Below are positions 46,047 to 55,922 of a DNA stretch of 59,260 nt, in pieces. The notes below the pieces were generated by a model. The model was given only the letters and a program-made list of their open reading frames with translations. It had not been told where the DNA came from and made no database searches. A program made the position numbers and the translations under genes. The stretch is from contig JAMOQI010000015.1 of assembly GCA_027064095.1 (NCBI GenBank), positions 1-59,260 of the forward strand, given 5' to 3'. The number at the start of each line of letters is the position of its first letter. Position 1 is the stretch's first letter. The stretch is from Bacteroidales bacterium. GTDB taxonomy: Bacteria; Bacteroidota; Bacteroidia; Bacteroidales; UBA1556.

Positions 46047-46196
46047 ACGTCAGTCTGTCTAATAACTATACAGAGCGGCTTAAAAGTTCAAGTTCAAGGC
46101 TTGCTGCTTTTTTGTAAAGCGCAGTATACTAAGGTATATGAGCATTTACAAAAAGTAGCATAACGCAGAAATTGGGCTTTTTAGACAGTCTGACGT
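46047..46196. repeat. 150-bp nested palindromic element (MITE-like)
   Basis: The outer arms 46047-46065 and 46178-46196 pair at 17 of 19 positions (ACGTCAGNCTGTCTAA). An inner pair, GCTGCTTTTTTGTAAA and TTTACAAAAAGTAGC, encloses a small apical palindrome (TATAC TAAG GTATA). There is no reading frame of interest. The base composition is richer in GC than the flanks. No transposase is near. Confidence 0.75.
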
Positions 46197-46563
46197 AGTA
46201 TTGCATTAATATAATACCATGTAATAACTAAATTCATACACAGTAAGGGGTGATATTGGATTTATTAATTTACAGAAAACAATGAAATGAATAATAAATT
46301 TATTTTAATTGGTGAATATTGTAGCCCAAATTTGAATTATGTTTAAAACTTTGTTTTGTAGCAGTTCCTGCACAGAATAGTTTTTAGAATGCATATTTGG
46401 TGATAAATTAACATCTCTTTGTTAGTAAATCATTATGTAGTTTTTTGTTTACTAGTTACATTAATATACTTTTACATTATTAATATTGTTTATTCCACAA
46501 TAAGGATACTTTTAATAGCGTTTGAATATTTATAATAAGTCAAAAATTTATATACAATAATTT
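46197..46563. other. Long AT-rich region upstream of exbB
   Basis: No gene, strong hairpin or clear TAnnTTTG box was found in these 367 bases. A TTTG at about 46520 could be a -33 element, but no matching -7 was recognised. The exbB promoter presumably lies here. Confidence 0.35.
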
Positions 46564-47289
46564 ATGAACGGATTACTTTTATTACTTCAGGTAAATGAAG
46601 TAGGGCAGGCAGTACAAGATACATTAAGCAATGTTGCTGATGGAGGACTAGCAGATGCTGCTAATGAAATGTCAATATGGGAATTAACAAAAGCTGGTGG
46701 TTGGTGGATTATGGGTCCATTGGCTTTGATGTCTATTTTTGCTATTTATATTTTTGTTGAGAGATTTCTTGCTATACAAAAAGCCTCGAAAGATGAGTCA
46801 TATTTTATGAATGATATCAGAGATCTAATTCATGAAGCTAAAGTAGATGCTGCTAAAGAATTGTGTAGAAAGCAAGATTCTCCTTTGTCTAAAATGTTAG
46901 AAAAAGGATTATCTAGACTAGGGCGTCCATTACCAGATGTAAATCAGGCAATAGAGAATGTTGGAAAATTAGAAGTGTCTAAACTGGAGAAGAATGTGGC
47001 AACACTTGCAACAATTTCCGGTGCTGCACCGATGATTGGTTTTTTAGGAACAGTTGTAGGTATGGTAAGAGTTTTCTTTGATATGGCAAATGGTGGTAAT
47101 AGTTTGGATATTGGTATGCTTTCCAGTGGTATGTATCAGGCAATGGTAACAACTATTGCGGGCTTAATTGTTGGTATTATTGGATATATTGCTTATAATA
47201 TAATTGTTGCAAGAATTGAAAAAGTTGTTTTTATACTTGAAGCTCGTGCTACAGAATTTATGGATTTATTACATGAACCTGCTTCCTAA
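46564..47289 (+). CDS. exbB: ExbB/MotA/TolQ-type proton channel protein
   Basis: This 241-residue inner-membrane protein is the proton-channel part of the TonB energising complex. Hydrophobic segments lie at about 47-68 (GGWWIMGPLALMSIFAIYIF), 144-170 (ATLATISGAAPMIGFLGTVVGM) and 190-215 (TTIAGLIVGIIGYIAYNIIV). The GFLGTVVGM and TTIAGL motifs are characteristic. It heads the exbB-exbD-tonB operon; exbD follows after 12 bases. Confidence 0.94.
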   Translation: MNGLLLLLQVNEVGQAVQDTLSNVADGGLADAANEMSIWELTKAGGWWIMGPLALMSIFAIYIFVERFLAIQKASKDESYFMNDIRDLIHEAKVDAAKELCRKQDSPLSKMLEKGLSRLGRPLPDVNQAIENVGKLEVSKLEKNVATLATISGAAPMIGFLGTVVGMVRVFFDMANGGNSLDIGMLSSGMYQAMVTTIAGLIVGIIGYIAYNIIVARIEKVVFILEARATEFMDLLHEPAS

Positions 47290-47301
47290 ATCATTATCGT
47301 T

Positions 47302-47721
47302 ATGGCTATAAAAACAAGAAATAAAAAAAGTCTTGAATTCAGTTCAGCATCAATGTCTGACCTTGTATTCTTGTTATTAGTGTTTTTCATTTTGGTTTCT
47401 ACTATTGTAAGCCCTAATGCTATTCCTTTGACATTGCCTAATAGCTCAAGTCAAAAAGTTATTGATGCTAAAAAGGATGTTACTGTTTATATTAATGATC
47501 AACTGCAATTCTTTATTAATGACGAGTCTAATCAAGTAACAGAAGATAATCTTCAAGCTAGTTTGGCTAATAAGTTGGTAGCAAAAAAAGGCAATGTGGT
47601 TTTAAGAGTAGATCAAAGTGTGGCTGTTCAATATGTTGTTAAGGTTATCGATGCTGTGAATAAAATAAATGTAGAAAGGCAATCAGCTTACAAAGTTATA
47701 TTAGCCACAAAACCAGAGTAA
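47302..47721 (+). CDS. exbD: ExbD/TolR-type biopolymer transporter
   Basis: This 139-residue protein has one membrane helix (about 21-38, DLVFLLLVFFILVSTIV) that contains the conserved Asp needed for proton use (SMSDLVFLLL). A periplasmic domain follows, ending VNKINVERQSAYKVILAT. It is the second gene of the operon, 30 bases before tonB. Confidence 0.94.
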   Translation: MAIKTRNKKSLEFSSASMSDLVFLLLVFFILVSTIVSPNAIPLTLPNSSSQKVIDAKKDVTVYINDQLQFFINDESNQVTEDNLQASLANKLVAKKGNVVLRVDQSVAVQYVVKVIDAVNKINVERQSAYKVILATKPE

Positions 47722-47751
47722 TAAAATGACTTTAAATTCGTTATTAGTACT

Positions 47752-48501
47752 ATGAATTTCAATATAGATTCAAATAAACGTTGGGGAATTATTGGCACAG
47801 TGGTATTTCATATTGCTTTACTTTTAATTTTAGTTATGGTAAGTATGAAACCTCCTTATCCTCCACGTCCTGAAATTGGTCTTGAAGTAAATCTAGGATA
47901 TAGCGATCAAGGTATGGGAGAGATACAACCTAAGAAAGCTGTTGTTTCTAAACCCGTGCAAAATAAACCTCAGCCTCAGAAAACTGATGAGAAAGTTGTA
48001 ACTCAAAATACAGAGGAATCGATTAATTTAAAATCGAATAAGTCAACAAAAAAGGTAGAGACAAAACCTGAAGAGCCTGAGAAGCCTGTTGTTGATAAAA
48101 AATATATATTTTCAAAGAAAAGCGATACTAAAAAAGGCGGTAGTGAAGGTGTAACCAACAAACCTGGTGACCAAGGTCAAAGTAATGGGACACCAAATTC
48201 AAATAATTACGTTGGAGGCGGAGGTACTGGTGATATCCCTTATTCACTTGGCGGCCGTGTTAAGAAAAGTATTCCTAAGCCAATAAATAATAGTGAGGAA
48301 CAAGGGACTGTAGTTGTTAAAATTTGGGTGAATAGAGATGGCAAAGTTACCAATGCAAGAGTACAAGTAAAAGGCACAACCACTTCTAATAGTCAGTTGC
48401 AGAACATTGCAATAAAAGCAGCATTAAAAGCCTCGTTTAATTCCGACCCCAAAGCTCCTGAGGTTCAAGTGGGAACTATTACTTATATTTTTGTAATATA
48501 A
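47752..48501 (+). CDS. tonB: TonB-family energy transducer
   Basis: This 249-residue protein has an N-terminal membrane helix (WGIIGTVVFHIALLLILVMV; the His in the helix is as in TonB). A Lys/Pro/Glu-rich linker follows (about 30-125), then a Gly/Asn stretch. The C-terminal domain begins EEQGTVVVKIWVNRDGKV and ends VGTITYIFVI. It transmits proton-motive force to outer-membrane receptors; no receptor gene is next to it. The C-terminus is shorter than some TonB proteins and lacks a YP motif. It is convergent with the HD gene, five bases apart. Confidence 0.88.
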   Translation: MNFNIDSNKRWGIIGTVVFHIALLLILVMVSMKPPYPPRPEIGLEVNLGYSDQGMGEIQPKKAVVSKPVQNKPQPQKTDEKVVTQNTEESINLKSNKSTKKVETKPEEPEKPVVDKKYIFSKKSDTKKGGSEGVTNKPGDQGQSNGTPNSNNYVGGGGTGDIPYSLGGRVKKSIPKPINNSEEQGTVVVKIWVNRDGKVTNARVQVKGTTTSNSQLQNIAIKAALKASFNSDPKAPEVQVGTITYIFVI

Positions 48502-48506
48502 TATGG

Positions 48507-49742
48507 CTAAATTTCTTTTGGATAACATAAGAAATATTTTGTAACAGGCTTTTTTAACTTTGATGCGCTTAGTTGCTCAGAGACTTCAGCAATATCTTTT
48601 ATCGTGCCATTTTTGGATATAATTTCAATTGTGCCTCCTTCATTTGAGTATAGATGATTACTGGTATGGTCAGTAAATACGTAATACTCAACTTCTTTTT
48701 CTGATATGTTTAGAGCTTTTTTTATTGTTTCTCTTTTCTTATTTATTTTCTTTTTACTAAATTCTGTACTGCTAAATTCAATCTTAAAGAATTTTCTATT
48801 TATTAGTCGTTGTGATAAATCTTTCAGAACTTTATCTTTAGCAAACTGTGCCCATACTTTTATAGCACTTAGTATATCAAAGTCATCCAATAAAGAATAA
48901 TTTTTTAGAGCATTACCTTCAATACTGAACATTTCCTTTGTATTATTATTTTCGAGGAAATATGCAAATGAAGGTGAAGCAAATAACTTTTCATTATGTT
49001 GATGAACTTCTTTGGCTCGTTTTAGGATATTCATTAATAAATGCTCTGCCATAAGTACAGCTTTGTGTAGATATACTTGCCAGTACATTATTCTCCTTGA
49101 ATTGAGGAAATTCTCTATAGAATAGATGCCTTTTTGTTCAATTACGATTTTATCATCAACAATTTCCATCATTTTCAGGATTCGTTGAGTACCAATTACT
49201 CCTTCTGATACACCTGTGAAAAAACTATCTCTTCTTAGATAATCTAATCTGTCAACATCGAGTTGAGAACTAACGAGTTGATGAAAGAAATGTCGGTGGT
49301 ATTCATCTTTAAAAATAGCAATAGCCATATCTAATTTACCATCATATTCTTTGTTAAGTGCTTCCATAAAAATCAATGAAAGTTCTTCATGGGATACTTC
49401 TTTAACAATTGAATATTCTAATGCATGTGAGAATGGCCCATGTCCAATATCATGAAGTAATATTGCTATTCGTGCAGCTTCTAATTCTTTATCGGAAATA
49501 TGATGCCCCTTTTGCCTAAGGTATTGTAATACCTCTCCCATTAAATACATTGTGCCAATGGCATGTGAAAATCTGGAATGAACAGCACTGGGATAAACTA
49601 AATGTGAAAGACCGAGCTGTTTTATCCTCCTTAATCTTTGAAAATATGGATGTTCAATTATGTCAAAAATCAAATCATCAGCAATATTTATTAGACCATA
49701 AACCGGATCGTTTAAAATTTTCTTCTTGTTGATTGTACTCAT
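48507..49742 (-). CDS. HD-domain phosphohydrolase (dNTPase/SAMHD1-like)
   Basis: This 411-residue protein has an N-terminal HD domain. VHSRFSHAIGTMYLMGEVL supplies the first His and ILLHDIGHGPFSHALEY the catalytic HD pair. SSQLDVDRLDYLRRDSFFTGV is the distal Asp motif of the dGTPase/SAMHD1-like group, and VYLHKAVLMAEHLLMNIL follows. The substrate (dNTP or other nucleotide) is unproven. A TAnnTTTG box lies only four bases before the ATG, suggesting a leaderless transcript. It is divergent from porX. Confidence 0.9.
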   Translation of the reverse strand: MSTINKKKILNDPVYGLINIADDLIFDIIEHPYFQRLRRIKQLGLSHLVYPSAVHSRFSHAIGTMYLMGEVLQYLRQKGHHISDKELEAARIAILLHDIGHGPFSHALEYSIVKEVSHEELSLIFMEALNKEYDGKLDMAIAIFKDEYHRHFFHQLVSSQLDVDRLDYLRRDSFFTGVSEGVIGTQRILKMMEIVDDKIVIEQKGIYSIENFLNSRRIMYWQVYLHKAVLMAEHLLMNILKRAKEVHQHNEKLFASPSFAYFLENNNTKEMFSIEGNALKNYSLLDDFDILSAIKVWAQFAKDKVLKDLSQRLINRKFFKIEFSSTEFSKKKINKKRETIKKALNISEKEVEYYVFTDHTSNHLYSNEGGTIEIISKNGTIKDIAEVSEQLSASKLKKPVTKYFLCYPKEI

Positions 49743-49746
49743 ATGG

Positions 49747-49754
49747 CAAATTTA
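49747..49754 (-). promoter_or_regulatory. -7 promoter element immediately before the HD gene start
   Basis: The minus strand reads TAAATTTG followed by four bases and then ATG, so transcription would begin at or next to the start codon. Confidence 0.5.
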
Positions 49755-49797
49755 ACGTTAATTAATTGATTACAGAATAAAAATCTGTTTTTATTGC

Positions 49798-49805
49798 TAA
49801 TTTTG
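49798..49805 (+). promoter_or_regulatory. -7 promoter element for porX
   Basis: TAATTTTG is an exact TAnnTTTG match, 24 bases before the porX ATG. Confidence 0.6.
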
Positions 49806-49829
49806 TAAAAATAATTTAAAAATATAGAT

Positions 49830-51374
49830 ATGGCTAAAATACTTTGGGTTGATGACGAAATTGAAATGCTAAAACCTCATATTATCTTTCTTAAAGCTAA
49901 GGGTTATGATGTAGAAACTATAAATAATGGTAATGATGCTATTGATTTACTTCAAGAAGGAGATTATGATTTGGTTTTCTTAGATGAAAATATGCCCGGC
50001 CTATCAGGAATTGAAGTTTTAGGTGAAATAAAGAAGATAAATTCAGTACTTCCTGTGATAATGATTACCAAAAGCGAGGAAGAATCCATTATGGAAGATG
50101 CCATTGGTTCTAATATTGCTGATTATCTTATTAAACCTGTTAATCCTAACCAGATTTTGTTAGCCATAAAAAAGAATATTGATGCTAATCAAATAATATC
50201 TGATAAAAACACAATGGATTATCAGATGGAGTTTAGGCAGATTGGAATGGAATTGTCTAATCGACTCGATTGTGATGAGTGGATAGATATTTATAAAAAA
50301 CTTGTCGACTATGAAATTAAATTAGAGAAGTCGAAGGATGATAATATTTTAGAGGTGTTTCAGATGCAAAAAGATGAAGCAAATTCTGTTTTTTCTGATT
50401 TTGTTGCCAAAAACTATATTGACTGGTTAAATGGTTCTGATGATAGACCGGTACAATCACAAATTGTTTTTAGAGAAAAGATTTTACCTAAGTTAAATTC
50501 TAATATTCCTACTTTCCTTTTTGTAATTGATAATCTTAGATATGATCAATGGAAGTCTATTTCTCCAATTATTTCTGAGTTTTTCAGAATAGATGATGAT
50601 TCTATTTATTACAGTATTTTGCCTACAACAACTCAATATGCTAGAAATTCTTTTTTTGCTGGATTAATGCCACTCGAAATTCAGAAGAAATATCCTCAAT
50701 ATTGGGTATCTGAAAATGATGAGGGGACAAAAAATAATTTTGAGTATGAATTACTACAAACTCAACTTAAAAGGTTAGGTAAGAATATTTCTGTTAGTTA
50801 TAATAAGATTCTTAACTTATCACAAGGTAAAAAACTTGTTGATAATATGCATACATTGCTAGATAATCAGTTGAATGTGATAGTTTATAATTTTGTTGAT
50901 ATGCTATCGCATGCTAGAACAGAAATGGAGGTTATCAGAGAGCTTGCCAGTGACGAAAGAGCTTATAGGTCATTGACTGTTTCCTGGTTTCGCAACTCTC
51001 CTTTATTTGATATGATGAAATTTATTGCCGAGAAGAAAGGCCAAATAATAATTACTACTGATCATGGTTCTGTTAGAGTTAAAAAGCCTATAAAAGTTGT
51101 TGGTGATAGGGAAACAAATCCTAATTTAAGATATAAATTTGGAAAAAATTTAAAATACAAGGCAAAGGAAGTTTTTGAAGTGCGTAAACCTGAAGATGTA
51201 TTTTTACCTCGTTTAAATATTAGCACATCTTATATTTTTGCCAAACAATCAGATTTCTTAGTTTATCCAAATAACTACAATTATTATAGTAATTTTTATA
51301 ATGATACTTTTCAGCATGGGGGAATTTCTTTAGAAGAAGTTTTAATACCTATTGTGTCACTATCTGCAAAATAG
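49830..51374 (+). CDS. porX: PorX-type response regulator with PglZ domain (type IX secretion control)
   Basis: In Porphyromonas, PorX receives phosphate from PorY and acts with SigP to express type IX secretion genes; its PglZ domain is reported as a zinc-dependent phosphodiesterase. Of 514 residues, the receiver domain spans 1-120 (ILWVDDEIEML; phospho-acceptor Asp in LVFLDENMPG; Lys in YLIKPVNP). A helical linker follows. The alkaline-phosphatase-like PglZ domain has FVIDNLRYDQW, the metal-site threonines in ILPTTTQYARNSFFAG, and TTDHGSVRVKKP, ending FQHGGISLEEVLIPIV. PorY and SigP are not in the window. It precedes tsaE by 8 bases, so they are cotranscribed. Confidence 0.94.
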   Translation: MAKILWVDDEIEMLKPHIIFLKAKGYDVETINNGNDAIDLLQEGDYDLVFLDENMPGLSGIEVLGEIKKINSVLPVIMITKSEEESIMEDAIGSNIADYLIKPVNPNQILLAIKKNIDANQIISDKNTMDYQMEFRQIGMELSNRLDCDEWIDIYKKLVDYEIKLEKSKDDNILEVFQMQKDEANSVFSDFVAKNYIDWLNGSDDRPVQSQIVFREKILPKLNSNIPTFLFVIDNLRYDQWKSISPIISEFFRIDDDSIYYSILPTTTQYARNSFFAGLMPLEIQKKYPQYWVSENDEGTKNNFEYELLQTQLKRLGKNISVSYNKILNLSQGKKLVDNMHTLLDNQLNVIVYNFVDMLSHARTEMEVIRELASDERAYRSLTVSWFRNSPLFDMMKFIAEKKGQIIITTDHGSVRVKKPIKVVGDRETNPNLRYKFGKNLKYKAKEVFEVRKPEDVFLPRLNISTSYIFAKQSDFLVYPNNYNYYSNFYNDTFQHGGISLEEVLIPIVSLSAK

Positions 51375-51382
51375 AATTATTA

Positions 51383-51808
51383 ATGATATCAAAAAGAGTA
51401 AAACTAGAAGAATTGTCAGATATCGTTAATGATATCTTATGCGAGTTTCCTAATGAGCGTATTTTTGCCATTAAAGGAGAGATGGGTGCAGGAAAAACAA
51501 CTTTCTCTAAATTGTTTTGTAAAGCCTTAGGAGTAAATGATGAGGTTAGCAGTCCAACTTTCGCTATTGCGAATATTTATGATAGTGAAAAATATGGAGA
51601 AATATATCATTTCGATTTTTATCGTCTTGAGAATTTGCAGGAGGCTATCGAAATTGGATTTGGGGATTATGTATATAGCGGAAACTATTGTCTTATGGAA
51701 TGGCCGGATTTAGTTTACGATTATATCCCTCGTCCTTTTGTTGAGATAAGGATTAAGCATACCGACGATAATGATGTTAGAAATATAGAAGCAGAAATGA
51801 TTAAATAG
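51383..51808 (+). CDS. tsaE: tRNA threonylcarbamoyladenosine biosynthesis ATPase TsaE
   Basis: This 141-residue essential ATPase of the TsaBDE complex makes t6A37 in tRNA. The P-loop is GEMGAGKTTFSKLFCKALG, followed by VSSPTFAIANIYDS and YHFDFYRLENLQEAIEIGF. It lies 8 bases after porX, and its stop is one base from the convergent rpe stop. Confidence 0.95.
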   Translation: MISKRVKLEELSDIVNDILCEFPNERIFAIKGEMGAGKTTFSKLFCKALGVNDEVSSPTFAIANIYDSEKYGEIYHFDFYRLENLQEAIEIGFGDYVYSGNYCLMEWPDLVYDYIPRPFVEIRIKHTDDNDVRNIEAEMIK

Positions 51809-51809
51809 A

Positions 51810-52460
51810 TTATAAATATTTTAGTTGTTTAATAGTATCTATTGGATTTGTTGCTCCAAATACAGCATTCCCAGCAACTAATACATCAGCTCCGGCTTCT
51901 ACCAATTTATTTATATTTGAAATTCCAATTCCACCATCAACTTCTATAAGTGCATTTGAGTTTTTTTGCTTTATAAGATTCTTTAGCTTGCTTATTTTAG
52001 AATAAGTATTTTCAATAAACTTTTGACCTCCATAACCAGGATTTACTGACATAATAAGCACAAGGTCTAATTCAGATATAATATCTTCAAGTAATATCAC
52101 ATTAGTATGAGGGTTAAGTACGACGCCTGCTTTTACATTAAGACTTTTTATTTTCTGTATTGATCTGTGCAAATGAGTTACAGCTTCGTAATGTATAGTT
52201 ATTATATCAGCCCCTACATTTTTAAACTCTTCAAGATATCTATCAGGATCCACTATCATTAGATGTACATCTAAAGGTTTCTTTGCATGTTTTTTAATAG
52301 CTTTAATAACAGGAAAACCAAATGATATATTTGGAACAAAAAGACCATCCATTACATCAATGTGAAACCAATCAGCATCACTATTATTAATCATTTTTAT
52401 ATCTTGCTCTAAGTTTGCAAAGTCGGCAGATAGTAGGGAAGGGGCTATTAAATGTGACAT
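51810..52460 (-). CDS. rpe: Ribulose-phosphate 3-epimerase
   Basis: This 216-residue TIM-barrel enzyme of the pentose phosphate pathway has APSLLSADFANLEQDI, FHIDVMDGLFVPNISFG (catalytic Asp and metal His nearby), VHLMIVDPDRYL, MSVNPGYGGQKFI and IEVDGGIGISNI (second catalytic Asp). Length is standard. Its stop codon is one base from that of tsaE. Confidence 0.97.
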   Translation of the reverse strand: MSHLIAPSLLSADFANLEQDIKMINNSDADWFHIDVMDGLFVPNISFGFPVIKAIKKHAKKPLDVHLMIVDPDRYLEEFKNVGADIITIHYEAVTHLHRSIQKIKSLNVKAGVVLNPHTNVILLEDIISELDLVLIMSVNPGYGGQKFIENTYSKISKLKNLIKQKNSNALIEVDGGIGISNINKLVEAGADVLVAGNAVFGATNPIDTIKQLKYL

Positions 52461-52497
52461 AATGTTGTTATATTAATTTGTTACAAAGTAAAACAAA

Positions 52498-52526
52498 AAA
52501 AGCATCCACTTGAAACAGATGCTTTT
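52498..52526 (-). terminator. Terminator of rpoD
   Basis: A 9-bp stem AAAAGCATC/GATGCTTTT has a 11-nt loop. On the minus strand T7 and further T follow, 14 bases after the rpoD stop. Confidence 0.85.
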
Positions 52527-52539
52527 AAAATATATTATA

Positions 52540-53403
52540 TTATCCAAGATAAGTTTTAAGTATTTTGCTTCTTGAAGTATGCTTTAGTCTTCTTATAGCT
52601 TTTTCTTTAATTTGCCTTACTCTTTCTCTTGTGAGGTCAAACTCTTCTCCAATTTCTTCTAAAGTCATTGGATGAGCACCATTAAGACCAAAATATAGTT
52701 TAATAACATCCGCTTCTCTTGGTGTTAATGTAGAAATAGCACGACTTATCTCTTTGCGTAATGAATCATAAAGAAGTCCTGTTTCAGGAGTAGGAGTGTC
52801 ATTTTCTCTTATAACATCATACATGTTAGTGGTTTCATCCTGTATTAAAGGTGCGTCCATACTTACATGTCGGCCTGCATTTTTTAGAGATTCCTTTACT
52901 TCGCGAACAGAGATGTCTAATACTTCAGCAATCTCTTCGTGATTTGGAGCCCTGCCTAACTCTTGTTCAAGAGTGGCATAAGTTTTATTTATTTTATTTA
53001 TTGATCCAATTTTATTTAAAGGTAGTCGTACAATTCTTGATTGCTCTGCTAATGCTTGTAAAATTGATTGACGAATCCACCAAACAGCATAGGATATGAA
53101 TTTAAACCCCCTTGTTTCATCAAATCTTTGTGCGGCTTTTATTAGACCTAAATTGCCTTCATTTATTAAATCCGGTAGGCTAAGACCTTGATTTTGATAT
53201 TGTTTTGATACAGAAACTACAAACCGCAAATTAGCTTTTGCTAATTTTTCAAGAGCTTGTTTGTCCCCTTGACGAATTTTTTGGGCTAGAATTACTTCCT
53301 CCTCTGCAGTAATTAAATCTACTCTACCAATTTCTTGTAAGTATTTATCCAATGAAGCAGTTTCTCTATTTGTTACCTGCTTTTGAATTTTTAATTGTCT
53401 CAT
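52540..53403 (-). CDS. rpoD: Primary RNA polymerase sigma factor (RpoD/SigA, short Bacteroidota type)
   Basis: This 287-residue sigma-70 lacks the long region 1.1, as in Bacteroides. Region 1.2 is [20 protein letters not shown] and region 2 is [38 protein letters not shown] (outlined), with [13 protein letters not shown]. Region 3 contains [13 protein letters not shown]. Region 4 is [15 protein letters not shown] with the helix-turn-helix [25 protein letters not shown]. This sigma class recognises the TTTG/TAnnTTTG promoters, which agrees with the boxes found through this window. Confidence 0.96.
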   Translation of the reverse strand: MRQLKIQKQVTNRETASLDKYLQEIGRVDLITAEEEVILAQKIRQGDKQALEKLAKANLRFVVSVSKQYQNQGLSLPDLINEGNLGLIKAAQRFDETRGFKFISYAVWWIRQSILQALAEQSRIVRLPLNKIGSINKINKTYATLEQELGRAPNHEEIAEVLDISVREVKESLKNAGRHVSMDAPLIQDETTNMYDVIRENDTPTPETGLLYDSLRKEISRAISTLTPREADVIKLYFGLNGAHPMTLEEIGEEFDLTRERVRQIKEKAIRRLKHTSRSKILKTYLG

Positions 53404-53536
53404 TAATTCAATTTTAGTAAAACTATAAAAATGTATCGGCTTCCTATTACGTTGCTAATGCCTTTAAGTTTCATTAACTTCAATAATAAACTAAATGTTT
53501 TTGTTACATTTTTTTATATAAAAACTATAACAAAAG

Positions 53537-53572
53537 AAATCCGAGTTCATTGATAATCAAGAACTCGGATTT
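53537..53572 (-). terminator. Terminator of pnp
   Basis: A perfect 12-bp stem AAATCCGAGTTC/GAACTCGGATTT (53537-53548 with 53561-53572) encloses a further small TTGA/TCAA stem. The minus strand continues CTTTTGTT. It lies 58 bases beyond the pnp stop. Confidence 0.85.
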
Positions 53573-53629
53573 ATAATTTTAATAAAAGAACTTTATATTA
53601 GGTAAATTCTTTTTGGATGATGTATATTA

Positions 53630-55771
53630 TTATTTACCTGATTTTTCGGGTCTTGGAAGAAGGGCTTTAGCTGAAAGCTTTAATTTCCCGGATCTAGAAT
53701 CTATAGCAAGAAGCTTTACGTCTATTTCATCACCTTCTTTAAGTACTTCTTCTACTTTTTCAAGACGTTTCCATGCTATTTCAGAAATATGAAGTAAGCC
53801 TTCTTTACCGGGAAGAATTTCGACAAAAGCACCGTAGGGCATTATACTCTTAACAGTTGCATGATATACTTCTCCTACTTCAGGAACTGCTACTATGCCT
53901 TTTATTCTATTTGTTGCTGCTACAATAGATGCTTTGTCTGGTGACATGATTTCAATAATTCCATTTTCTCCAACTTCTTCTATTGTTACAGTAGTACCAG
54001 TAGTTTTTTGGATGTCTTGAATAATTTTTCCACCAGGTCCAATTACTGCTCCAATAAATTCTTTGCTGATAACCATTTTTTCTATTCTAGGAACAAAGTC
54101 TTTGTAATCAGCTCTTGGTTCTTTAATAGTCTCTTCTATCTTGTCTAGAATATGCATGCGGCCTTCTTTTGCCTGATTTAAAGCTTGAGAAAGAATCTCG
54201 TATGATAAGCCTTCTACTTTAATATCCATTTGGCAAGCTGTAATACCGTCACGTGTTCCTGTAACTTTAAAATCCATATCACCAAGGTGATCTTCATCTC
54301 CTAAAATATCTGAAAGAACAGCATATTTACCACTATCGCTATCAGTGATAAGTCCCATTGCTATTCCAGAAACAGGCTTCTTTAATTTTACTCCGGCATC
54401 CATTAATGCCATAGTGCCGGCACATACTGTTGCCATTGAAGATGAACCATTAGATTCTAATATCTCTGATACTATTCTTATAGTATAAGGATTCTCTTCT
54501 TTGTCTGGAATCATTCTTTTCAATGCTCTAAGGGCTAAGTTGCCATGTCCAATTTCACGACGACTGGTTCCTCTTAAGAAACGAGCTTCACCTGTAGAGA
54601 ATGGAGGGAAGTTGTAATGTAGTAATAGATTACTTTTTCCTTCAAAAACAACTCCATCAATAATTTTTTCATCTAATTTACTACCAAGGGTAACACTTGT
54701 TAGAGATTGAGTCTCGCCTCTAGTAAATATAGCAGATCCGTGAACTGTTGGTAAATAGTTTACTTCTGTCCATATAGGACGAATTTCGTCAAGTTTTCTT
54801 CCGTCAAGTCTTATTCTTTCATTAAGAATAACTTTACGAACTTCAACTTTCTCTACATCGTGGTAGTAACGTTTAATAAGTGTTTTTTTCTCAGCTGCGT
54901 ATTCAGGCTCAAGGTTATCGATAAATTCTTGAATAATAGCTTCAAACATTTCTGAGCGTTTGTGTTTATCAGCAGTACCTGAAGCAGCTACTTTATATAC
55001 TTTTTCAGAAAGCTCACTGATGATTCTTTGTTTTAATTCTTCATCATTGTCTTCATGATTATATTCTCTTTTAGGGCTTGATTTTTCTACCATTGAGGCT
55101 AATTCCACCTGTGCTTGACATTGAATTTTGATAGCATCGTGGGCAACCTTAAAGGCTTCCATCATCATTTCTTCAGAAACTTCATTCATTTCTCCTTCTA
55201 CCATCATGATATTGTCTATAGAGGCACCAATCATCATTTCAAGGTCAGCAGCTTCAGTTTCTTCTATATTTGGATTAACAATCCATTCACCATTTAGGTT
55301 TGCCACTCTAACTTCTGATATTGGACCATGAAATGGTATATCTGATACGGCTAAAGCTGCTGATGCAGCTAAGGCAGCATAAGCGTCGGGTTGGTCTCCT
55401 TGTTGTAGGGAAATTAATGATACTAATACTTGTGTTTCAGCATGATAATCATCTGGAAACAGTGGGCGTAATACCCTGTCAATTAATCTTGAGATAAGAA
55501 TTTCGTACTCTGACGGACGAGCTTCTCTTTTGAAAAATCCTCCAGGAAAACGTCCTGCAGATGAGTATTTTTCTTGATAATCTACTGACAATGGCATAAA
55601 ATCTACATTATCGCCAGCTTCTTTTTTTGATACTACAGTAGCTAATAGCATGGTATCACCAACTTTTACTACTACAGATCCATCGGCTTGTTTAGCCAAT
55701 TTTCCAGTTTCAATGGTAATTTCTCTACCATCTGCCATCTGGAAACTTTTTGTAATTCCAATTTTCGACAT
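53630..55771 (-). CDS. pnp: Polyribonucleotide nucleotidyltransferase
   Basis: This phosphorolytic 3'-5' exoribonuclease has 713 residues from the chosen ATG ([15 protein letters not shown]); the in-frame ATG at 55795 adds eight unconserved residues. It has two RNase PH domains ([67 protein letters not shown]), a KH domain ([19 protein letters not shown]) and an S1 domain ([20 protein letters not shown]). All are intact. It lies downstream of rpsO, as is common, but a strong terminator separates them. Confidence 0.96.
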   Translation of the reverse strand: MSKIGITKSFQMADGREITIETGKLAKQADGSVVVKVGDTMLLATVVSKKEAGDNVDFMPLSVDYQEKYSSAGRFPGGFFKREARPSEYEILISRLIDRVLRPLFPDDYHAETQVLVSLISLQQGDQPDAYAALAASAALAVSDIPFHGPISEVRVANLNGEWIVNPNIEETEAADLEMMIGASIDNIMMVEGEMNEVSEEMMMEAFKVAHDAIKIQCQAQVELASMVEKSSPKREYNHEDNDEELKQRIISELSEKVYKVAASGTADKHKRSEMFEAIIQEFIDNLEPEYAAEKKTLIKRYYHDVEKVEVRKVILNERIRLDGRKLDEIRPIWTEVNYLPTVHGSAIFTRGETQSLTSVTLGSKLDEKIIDGVVFEGKSNLLLHYNFPPFSTGEARFLRGTSRREIGHGNLALRALKRMIPDKEENPYTIRIVSEILESNGSSSMATVCAGTMALMDAGVKLKKPVSGIAMGLITDSDSGKYAVLSDILGDEDHLGDMDFKVTGTRDGITACQMDIKVEGLSYEILSQALNQAKEGRMHILDKIEETIKEPRADYKDFVPRIEKMVISKEFIGAVIGPGGKIIQDIQKTTGTTVTIEEVGENGIIEIMSPDKASIVAATNRIKGIVAVPEVGEVYHATVKSIMPYGAFVEILPGKEGLLHISEIAWKRLEKVEEVLKEGDEIDVKLLAIDSRSGKLKLSAKALLPRPEKSGK

Positions 55772-55864
55772 CTTTTCTTCTTTATGTGCGTACAAATTAT
55801 TGAGGCAATCATCTGTTTGGTGAAGTCTTCATCCTTGCCTCCAAAAATGAGTTCTCCAATATGC

Positions 55865-55898
55865 AAAAAAAGGTAATTGAAGTCAATCACCTTTTTTT
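55865..55898. terminator. Terminator between rpsO and pnp
   Basis: Sixteen positions pair with one A-C mismatch (55865-55880 with 55883-55898), with A7 and T7 flanks, so it works for either strand. It lies 25 bases past the rpsO stop and limits read-through to pnp. Confidence 0.88.
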
Positions 55899-55922
55899 GT
55901 TATGGTTTGTTAAAGCATAAGA

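Noticed and set aside
48507-49742. HD hydrolase as a dGTPase-type antiphage gene
   Set aside because: It sits among housekeeping genes with no defence partners and resembles the common chromosomal family.
49830-51374. PglZ domain as a sign of a BREX-type phage defence system
   Set aside because: The protein has an N-terminal receiver domain and the PorX motif order, and no brxC, brxL or pglX gene is near.
55772-55795. Upstream ATG for pnp
   Set aside because: The eight extra residues are not part of the family; [10 protein letters not shown] at 55771 fits better.
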